Below, piece after piece: positions 6,236 to 10,556 of a DNA stretch of 10,556 bases. The notes under the pieces were generated by a model that saw nothing but the letters and a program-made list of their open reading frames with translations, did no database searches and had not been told where the DNA came from. The stretch lies in NCBI GenBank assembly GCA_902494585.1, contig CABUUD010000061.1:1-10556 (forward strand), in the 5' to 3' direction. The stretch's first letter is position 1. Each line of letters starts with the position of its first letter. A program made the translations under genes and the position numbers. Source of the DNA: an uncultured Collinsella sp. GTDB taxonomy: Bacteria > Actinomycetota > Coriobacteriia > Coriobacteriales > Coriobacteriaceae.

Positions 6236-7504
6236 ATGAATACCGACCTGATTGATATTAAGATACGCGCCGTCAAGGGTGGCGTTACGGCAGCGGCCGG
6301 CTTTAAGGCCGCAGGCATCCATGCGGGATTCCGGAAGAATCCCGAGCGCTTGGACTATGCGCTCGTCGTGCCCGATAAGCCCTGTCCAGGCGCCGGCGTG
6401 TTTACGACCAACCGCTTTTGCGCGGCGCCCGTGCAGGTGAGCCGTGCCAACCTAGGCGGTGCGGACAAGGGCTATGGCATCATCGCCGGTATTTCAATCA
6501 ACTCCGGCAACGCGAACGCCGCCACGGGCGAGACCGGCCTAGCCTGCGCCCGAGAGACATGCAACATCGCGTCGCAGGTCATCGGCTGTGAACTCCAGCA
6601 GATTCTAGTTGCATCCACAGGCGTGATCGGACAGATTCTGCCGATCGACACGTTTGAGACGGCCGTTCCGTCCGCCTACGAGGCGCTCTCTGCCCATGGC
6701 GGTGCCGATGCGGCCCGTGCCATCATGACGACCGATACGCACTCCAAGGAGTATGCCGTTCGCTACCGCAGTGAGGCTGCGGGCCATGCGGGCAACGCCT
6801 ATACGGTGGGCGGCATGTGCAAGGGCTCGGGCATGATCATGCCCAATATGGCCACCATGATCGCGGTCATTACTACCGATGCCCCCGTCGAGCCGGTGGC
6901 ACTTCATGCCCTGCTGCTCTCGACCGTTAAGCAGACCTTCAATAAGGTGACGGTCGATTCCGATACCTCGACCAACGACACCTGCATCATGCTTGCTTCT
7001 GGCGCTGCTGCCGCTGATACCGAGGCTATCGTCGAGGGCACTGACGCCTTTGACGAACTGTCCTTTGCCGTGCACGAGGTGTGCGAGAGCCTGGCGCGCA
7101 ACATTGCGGCCGATGGCGAGGGCGCGTCAAAGCTCGTGACGGTTAACGTCACCGGCGCCGCCAACGACGAGGAAGCCGATATCGCCGCCCGTGCCGTCGC
7201 CAACTCGCCGCTCGTCAAGACCTGCATCGCCGGCCACGACTGCAACTGGGGCCGCGTTGCCATGGCGCTCGGCAAGTGCGGCGTGAAGTTTCATCAGGAA
7301 GACGTTTCCATCGACATGATGGGCATGCCCGTCTGCCGCGATGGCCTGACCGTTCCCTTTGACGAGGACGAGGCCCTGCGACGTTTTGAGGCGCCTGAGA
7401 TCGTGATCTCGGCCGACCTGGGTGCAGGCGACGCGGCAACGACCGTGTGGACCTGCGACCTCACGCACGAGTACATCTCCATCAACGGCGACTACCGTTC
7501 CTAG
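6236..7504 (+). CDS. argJ: Bifunctional glutamate N-acetyltransferase / ornithine acetyltransferase ArgJ
   Basis: ArgJ transfers the acetyl group from N-acetylornithine to glutamate, yielding ornithine and N-acetylglutamate, and in many bacteria also makes N-acetylglutamate from acetyl-CoA. The 422-residue precursor should cleave itself between A206 and T207 in KGSGMIMPNMATMI (196-209), T207 becoming the N-terminal nucleophile of the beta chain. Other signatures are GVFTTN (54-59), INSGNANAATG (88-98), the oxyanion-hole segment ASTGVIGQ (126-133), TTDTHSKE (165-172), ADGEGASK (292-299) and the C-terminal ISINGDYRS (414-422). Length is normal. GGGAG (6220-6224) lies 11 bases before the ATG. 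Whether this enzyme is mono- or bifunctional cannot be read from motifs alone; the absence of argA in the window hints at bifunctionality but does not prove it. Confidence 0.95.
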   Translation: MNTDLIDIKIRAVKGGVTAAAGFKAAGIHAGFRKNPERLDYALVVPDKPCPGAGVFTTNRFCAAPVQVSRANLGGADKGYGIIAGISINSGNANAATGETGLACARETCNIASQVIGCELQQILVASTGVIGQILPIDTFETAVPSAYEALSAHGGADAARAIMTTDTHSKEYAVRYRSEAAGHAGNAYTVGGMCKGSGMIMPNMATMIAVITTDAPVEPVALHALLLSTVKQTFNKVTVDSDTSTNDTCIMLASGAAAADTEAIVEGTDAFDELSFAVHEVCESLARNIAADGEGASKLVTVNVTGAANDEEADIAARAVANSPLVKTCIAGHDCNWGRVAMALGKCGVKFHQEDVSIDMMGMPVCRDGLTVPFDEDEALRRFEAPEIVISADLGAGDAATTVWTCDLTHEYISINGDYRS

Positions 7505-7584
7505 ATTCCAGGCACGCTGCGCATCTTGCCGCATTGCGGACAGTGAAGCACGGCGTGATAACGATACGAAAGACGAGGCAGATT

Positions 7585-8565
7585 ATGAAATTCGCACGCG
7601 ATTGTCGTTCGAGCGAATCCAACGAAGCAACCGCGCAGCTGCTGTTCGAAGCGCTGCCGTGGATTAAAAACCTGACCGGCAAGACGGTCGTTATCAAGTA
7701 TGGCGGAGCGGCCATGGTCGATGAGCAACTGCGCCGCGACGTGATGAGCGACATCGTTTTGCTCAAGATTATCGGCATGCGCCCCGTCATCGTGCATGGC
7801 GGCGGCAAGGCCATCAACGAGGCGCTGAGCCATTACGATATTCCCGTCGAATTTAAGAATGGCCAGCGCGTGACCACGCCGGCAACTATGGATATCGTGC
7901 GCGAGGTACTGGGCGGCAAGGTCAACCAGGAGCTGGTCGCTGCCATCAACCACCACGGCAACCTGGCCGTAGGCGTGTCGGGCAGCGATGCCGGCACGCT
8001 CATCGCCGAGCCGCTCGACCCCGAGCTCGGTCGCGTGGGCAAAGTGACGCACGTCAACACCGACTATATCGAGCGCTTGCTCGATAGCGAGTACATCCCC
8101 GTCATCGCTACCGTCGCGGCAGGGGAGGACGGCGGCTTCTTCAACATCAACGCCGATACCGCCGCCGGTGCCGTTGCCGCGGCGCTCCACGCGCATAAGG
8201 CGATCTTTTTGACTGACGTCGACGGTCTGTACAAGGACTTTAGCAACAAGGACTCGCTTATCTCCAACCTAACGCTCGACGAGGTTAACGAGATGCTCTA
8301 TGGCGGGGAGGTCGATAAGGGCATGATTCCCAAGCTGCGCGCGGCCGTCGATGCGCTTGCCGGTGGCGTATTCCGCGCCCACATCATTAACGGTACCACG
8401 CCGCATTCGCTGCTGCTTGAGCTGCTGACCGATGCCGGCGTCGGTACCGTGATCCATTCCACCGAGACGGCCTACGAGTTTGATACGCACCCGCACCCGC
8501 TTTCGACCTTTGCGGCGCGCCTGACCGAGAACCTCGACGAGGTCGAGAAGCTCCAGACGGTCTAG
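7585..8565 (+). CDS. argB: Acetylglutamate kinase ArgB
   Basis: ArgB phosphorylates N-acetylglutamate with ATP, the second and usually rate-limiting step. The 326-residue form from ATG 7585 is preferred because GAGG (7574-7577) lies 7 bases upstream and because the longer in-frame extension from 7447 would overlap the end of argJ. Amino-acid-kinase motifs are present: KYGGAAM (38-44), HGGGK (71-75), NQELV (114-118), FNINADTAAG (186-195), TDVDGLY (210-216) and KGMIPK (245-250). The first 37 residues form an extra helix ending in EALPWIKNLTGKTVVIKYGG (22-41 region); such an N-helix with EALPYI is characteristic of hexameric kinases inhibited by arginine. The C-terminus extends about 25 residues beyond the typical length of 300. 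It lies 80 bases after argJ and 68 bases before argD, in the same direction. Confidence 0.95.
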   Translation: MKFARDCRSSESNEATAQLLFEALPWIKNLTGKTVVIKYGGAAMVDEQLRRDVMSDIVLLKIIGMRPVIVHGGGKAINEALSHYDIPVEFKNGQRVTTPATMDIVREVLGGKVNQELVAAINHHGNLAVGVSGSDAGTLIAEPLDPELGRVGKVTHVNTDYIERLLDSEYIPVIATVAAGEDGGFFNINADTAAGAVAAALHAHKAIFLTDVDGLYKDFSNKDSLISNLTLDEVNEMLYGGEVDKGMIPKLRAAVDALAGGVFRAHIINGTTPHSLLLELLTDAGVGTVIHSTETAYEFDTHPHPLSTFAARLTENLDEVEKLQTV

Positions 8566-8633
8566 CCGGCTCGAAATTGCTACGCCATTACGCCCATAGT
8601 CCGCGCTACCTGGCGCTTAACGAAAGGTATCTC

Positions 8634-9917
8634 ATGTCACTTGCAGCACAACAATCGCTCGAATCCCACTACGTCATGCACACCTTTGGTCGCTCGCCGG
8701 TCGAGTTCGTCGAAGGCCACGGCATGAAGCTCACCGGCGACGATGGTCGCGAATACCTCGATTTTCTTGCCGGTATTGGCGTGTGCAGCCTGGGCCACGG
8801 CAATCCGGCAGTGCTGTCGGCGCTCGAGGATCAGACCAAGAGGCTCCTGCATGTCTCCAACTATTTCTACATCGAGCAGCGCGGCCAGGTCGCGGCGCTG
8901 CTGTCCAAGCTCGCTAACGATGATGCGGACGGTGCACGCGTGCTTGCCGACGCGATTGCCGCTGGCGACGAGACCACGGCGGCAGCACTTGGCGCTCCGG
9001 CTGCGGGCGAGCAGGTGTGGGAGACGTTCTTTGCCAATTCCGGTGCCGAGGCCAACGAGGGCTCTATGAAGCTCGCGCGTCTGTACGCCAAGCGTGCCGG
9101 CAACGCTGGCAGCACCATCGTGTGCATGCGCGGCGGCTTTCACGGTCGTACGCTCGAGACCATTGCCGCGACCATGCAGGATTGGCTGCAGGACAGTTTC
9201 CGCCCGCTGCCGGGTGGCTTTGTGGCCTGCGCACCCAACGATGTGGATGAGCTGCGTGCAATCTTTAAGCAGTTGGGCAGTGAAATCTGTGCCGTGATGC
9301 TCGAACCAATCCAGGGCGAGAGCGGTGTGCATCCCATGACCGAGGAGTTTATGGCTACGGCGCGCGACTTGGCGCACGAGGTGGGTGCCGTGCTTATTGC
9401 CGACGAGGTCCAGTGCGGAATCTTTCGTACGGGTAAGCCGTTTGCGTTCCAGACCTATGGCGTGGAGCCCGACATCATGAGCCTTGCCAAGGGCATTGCC
9501 GACGGTGTGCCTATGGGTGCCGTGGTGGCAAAGAAGGAAATCGCCGACGTCTTTAAGCCCGGCGATCATGGTTCGACCTTCGGTGGCAGCTGCTTGGCCA
9601 TCGCGGCGTGTGCCGCGACGCTCTCCGCGCTTGTGCACGGCGATTATGCCGAGCATGCTGCCAAGGTTGGCGCCTATATGGAGCAGGCGCTGGCTAAGCT
9701 TCCGCATGTGGTAGAGGTGCGTGGTCGCGGCCTGATGCTCGGCTGCGATTTGGATGATGCCGCGGGTGATGCACATGACGTCGTGGCCCGTGCATTGGGG
9801 GCTGGTGCCGTGATCAACGCTACAGGCGCACATACGCTGCGCTTCCTTCCGCCGCTCGTGTGCGAGGAGACCGATGTGGACAGCCTGATCGAGATCCTGG
9901 CGGGTGTTTTGGCCTAA
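8634..9917 (+). CDS. argD: Acetylornithine aminotransferase ArgD
   Basis: ArgD is a PLP-dependent class III aminotransferase converting N-acetylglutamate semialdehyde and glutamate to N-acetylornithine and 2-oxoglutarate. In this 427-residue form the PLP lysine is K286 in SLAKGIADG (283-291), the pyridine-contacting aspartate is D257 in LIADEVQCG (254-262), and NSGAEANE (135-142), GGFHGRTL (167-174), LEPIQGESG (223-231) and GSTFGG (313-318) are all intact. ATG 8634 is chosen because AAAGG (8623-8627) lies 6 bases before it; an upstream in-frame codon at 8577 has no such site. A stretch of about 35 residues (roughly 96-130, rich in Ala and Asp) is inserted between SKLA and the TFFANSGAEANE block, where most ArgD proteins need only a few residues. 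ArgD often also acts in lysine synthesis as DapC, which is possible here. It is the last gene of the cluster. Confidence 0.94.
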   Translation: MSLAAQQSLESHYVMHTFGRSPVEFVEGHGMKLTGDDGREYLDFLAGIGVCSLGHGNPAVLSALEDQTKRLLHVSNYFYIEQRGQVAALLSKLANDDADGARVLADAIAAGDETTAAALGAPAAGEQVWETFFANSGAEANEGSMKLARLYAKRAGNAGSTIVCMRGGFHGRTLETIAATMQDWLQDSFRPLPGGFVACAPNDVDELRAIFKQLGSEICAVMLEPIQGESGVHPMTEEFMATARDLAHEVGAVLIADEVQCGIFRTGKPFAFQTYGVEPDIMSLAKGIADGVPMGAVVAKKEIADVFKPGDHGSTFGGSCLAIAACAATLSALVHGDYAEHAAKVGAYMEQALAKLPHVVEVRGRGLMLGCDLDDAAGDAHDVVARALGAGAVINATGAHTLRFLPPLVCEETDVDSLIEILAGVLA

Positions 9918-9942
9918 CACGGCGCAATAACTTAATTTGGAC

Positions 9943-10002
9943 CGGGTTCCGGACTGCGGACGTGCCATATGCGGCACGATTCAGCGGTCTGGAGCCCGTT
10001 TT
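9943..10002 (+). terminator. Terminator of the arg operon (composite hairpin)
   Basis: CGGGTTCCGGACTGC (9943-9957) pairs along all 15 bases, three as G-T, with GCGGTCTGGAGCCCG (9984-9998). Inside, CGTGCC (9961-9966) pairs with GGCACG (9973-9978) around a 6-base loop. TTTT follows (9999-10002). It starts 26 bases after the argD stop. The T-run is short, so efficiency may be modest. Confidence 0.75.
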
Positions 10003-10117
10003 GCTATCGATTCACCATGGCTGGGATAGGCCGTGTGCAAAAAGTGGCAAATATGAGTACGGGCACTAACTTCGTAACATATAAATTAGTTGTTTTTAGA
10101 CGAGTTGGGCCACATAT

Positions 10118-10154
10118 GTCCAGTTTTGTAGTTGGCAAATTGGCTTAACTGGAC
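10118..10154. repeat. Internal inverted repeat of the MITE-like element
   Basis: GTCCAGTT (10118-10125) is repeated in reverse complement as AACTGGAC (10147-10154), enclosing 21 bases that contain the short direct repeat TTGGC. It lies near the centre of the 224-bp element, so the element could fold into a multi-arm hairpin. Confidence 0.5.
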
Positions 10155-10204
10155 TATCGATCGTCGTTCTAATGCCGGATTTGCCTTTTATGACTTCGAA
10201 AACG

Positions 10205-10225
10205 CTGCTACTAAAAAGGTAGCAG
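10205..10225. repeat. Hairpin beside the right terminal repeat
   Basis: CTGCTAC (10205-10211) and GTAGCAG (10219-10225) form a perfect 7-bp stem around TAAAAAG. The stem abuts the right terminal inverted repeat and shares its last base. The left terminal repeat has no equivalent hairpin beside it, so the two ends are not fully symmetric. Confidence 0.55.
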
Positions 10226-10275
10226 TACTCATATTTGGCATTTTTTGCACACGGGTATTCGCCAAGGGTCCATTT

Positions 10276-10369
10276 CGCCGCCCGAGCCCCGCTTCGTCGC
10301 TCCGCTCCTCGCGTGCTGCGCTGGAAAACGCTTCGCGTTTCCTCAGCTCCGCACCCTGTCGGGTTCGAA
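10276..10369. repeat. GC-rich intergenic repeat, copy 1
   Basis: This 94-bp stretch is repeated at 10463-10556 with one difference (A10285 against C10472), an offset of 187 bp. It contains GCCCCGCTTCGTCGCTCCGC (10286-10305), an imperfect hairpin from CTGGAAAACGC (10321-10331) to GCGTTTCCTCAG (10335-10346), and ends in the perfect 12-bp palindrome GGGTTCGAACCC (10361-10372, running 3 bases past the shared part). The end resembles a tRNA T-arm, but no cloverleaf can be built around it. The near identity of the copies suggests recent duplication, gene conversion or strong constraint. No coding role is credible. Confidence 0.85.
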
Positions 10370-10387
10370 CCCCTCTGTGATGGGCCC

Positions 10388-10418
10388 AAAAAAGAAAGGC
10401 CCCCATAGCTGGGGGCCT
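10388..10418 (-). terminator. Strong intrinsic terminator on the minus strand
   Basis: AGGCCCCC (10397-10404) and GGGGGCCT (10411-10418) form an 8-bp stem around ATAGCT. Read on the minus strand the stem is followed by TTTCTTTTTT (10397 down to 10388), a textbook terminator. On the + strand only TATCAAAT follows. It must end a minus-strand transcript coming from the right, either from a gene beyond the window or from the repeat unit itself. Confidence 0.8.
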
Positions 10419-10462
10419 ATCAAATCAGTGGTGGGCGATGAGGGATGTCCGCGTGCGGCTGG

Positions 10463-10556
10463 CGCCGCCCGCGCCCCGCTTCGTCGCTCCGCTCCTCGCG
10501 TGCTGCGCTGGAAAACGCTTCGCGTTTCCTCAGCTCCGCACCCTGTCGGGTTCGAA
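10463..10556. repeat. GC-rich intergenic repeat, copy 2 (cut by window end)
   Basis: This is the second copy of the 94-bp repeat, 93/94 identical to 10276-10369. The window ends within its terminal palindrome at GGGTTCGAA, so its full length and any further copies to the right cannot be seen. The 93 bases between the copies (10370-10462) hold the minus-strand terminator and GC-rich sequence with no gene. Confidence 0.85.

Larger units (their letters stand above)
10031..10254. mobile_element. MITE-like element with 30-bp terminal inverted repeats
   Basis: The 30 bases at 10031-10060 (beginning CCGTGTGCAAAAA, ending CAAATATGAGTAC) recur as reverse complement at 10225-10254 with only two mismatches (28/30). 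The 224-bp unit is markedly AT-rich against the GC-rich genome and contains internal inverted repeats (10118-10154 and 10205-10225), but no credible gene. Short length, long terminal inverted repeats and absence of coding potential fit a non-autonomous MITE-type element. No convincing target-site duplication is seen (left flank GGATAGG, right flank GTATTCG). The alternative is two inward-facing copies of a conserved regulatory motif. Family unknown. Confidence 0.6.

Noticed and set aside
7447..7584. 46-codon N-terminal extension of ArgB
   Set aside because: It overlaps the 3' end of argJ, has no ribosome binding site, and its translation does not resemble any kinase. ATG 7585 has a good site and starts at the expected N-helix.
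8577..8633. 19-codon extension of ArgD
   Set aside because: The codon at 8577 (TTG) has no ribosome binding site and ATG 8634 has AAAGG at correct spacing.
8637..9977. 446-codon open frame antisense to argD
   Set aside because: It mirrors argD almost exactly, is rich in His and Arg with no motif, and is the usual shadow of a GC-rich gene. Other long antisense frames (339-884, 7501-8196, 4787-5383) are rejected for the same reason.
10311..10380. Possible serine tRNA suggested by CTGGAAA (anticodon-like) and GGTTCGAAC (T-arm-like)
   Set aside because: The stem flanking CTGGAAA does not pair, T-stem bases pair at only three of five positions, and no D-arm or acceptor stem can be drawn on either strand.
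10096..10406. Open frames of 72-97 codons on both strands across the repeats
   Set aside because: They start in one repeat type and end in another (MITE-like element and GC-rich repeat), so no single protein is encoded. Their composition follows the repeats.
10276..10556. CRISPR array
   Set aside because: Only two copies are visible, each 94 bp with a 93-bp interval that contains a terminator; size and content do not fit CRISPR repeats and spacers, and there are no cas genes.

Overview
The window is about 60% GC and reads as a chromosomal segment of a gut Actinomycetota of the class Coriobacteriia, most likely Collinsella or a close relative. This placement is an inference from GC content, codon use, protein sequence style and the GC-rich intergenic repeats; no rRNA or marker gene is present to prove it. 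All recognisable genes lie on the + strand and form two functional blocks, followed by a repeat-rich, gene-free tail.

Block 1 (about 318-4863) is a flavin-uptake operon. A promoter (318-345) leads directly into a clear FMN riboswitch (about 351-540) whose closing stem runs up against the ribosome binding site of ribU (549-1139). ribU encodes the riboflavin-binding S component of an energy-coupling-factor (ECF) transporter. It overlaps by 4 bases a gene for a fused double ATPase (EcfA1-EcfA2 in one 634-residue chain, 1136-3040), which overlaps by one base ecfT (3040-3840). A complete riboflavin importer is therefore made from one FMN-controlled transcript. Two small paralogous FMN-binding split-barrel (PNPOx-like) proteins follow (3871-4317 and 4362-4772); they are a tandem duplication and plausible flavin users. 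A large two-tier hairpin (4810-4863) closes the block.

Block 2 (about 4908-10002) is the acetylated arginine pathway: argC (5030-6100), argJ (6236-7504), argB (7585-8565) and argD (8634-9917). Together they convert glutamate through N-acetylglutamate, acetylglutamyl-phosphate and the semialdehyde to N-acetylornithine, with ArgJ recycling the acetyl group to give ornithine. Upstream of argC lies a near-perfect tandem ARG-box operator (two 14-bp cores with centres 21 bp apart) beside an extended -10 promoter, so ArgR repression is expected. ArgB carries the N-terminal helix typical of arginine-inhibited kinases, which implies feedback at enzyme level too. Between argC and argJ is an unusual, almost continuous hairpin of more than 70 nt followed by six T, placed to act as an internal terminator or attenuator. 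A similar composite hairpin follows argD.

The tail (9918-10556) has no credible gene. After the argD terminator it holds a 224-bp AT-rich element with 30-bp terminal inverted repeats (28/30 matching), resembling a MITE. It then holds two near-identical copies (93/94) of a GC-rich repeat at a 187-bp period. Each copy ends in a GGTTCGAA-type palindrome resembling a tRNA T-arm, and a strong minus-strand intrinsic terminator lies between the copies. These repeats are the least explained part of the window.
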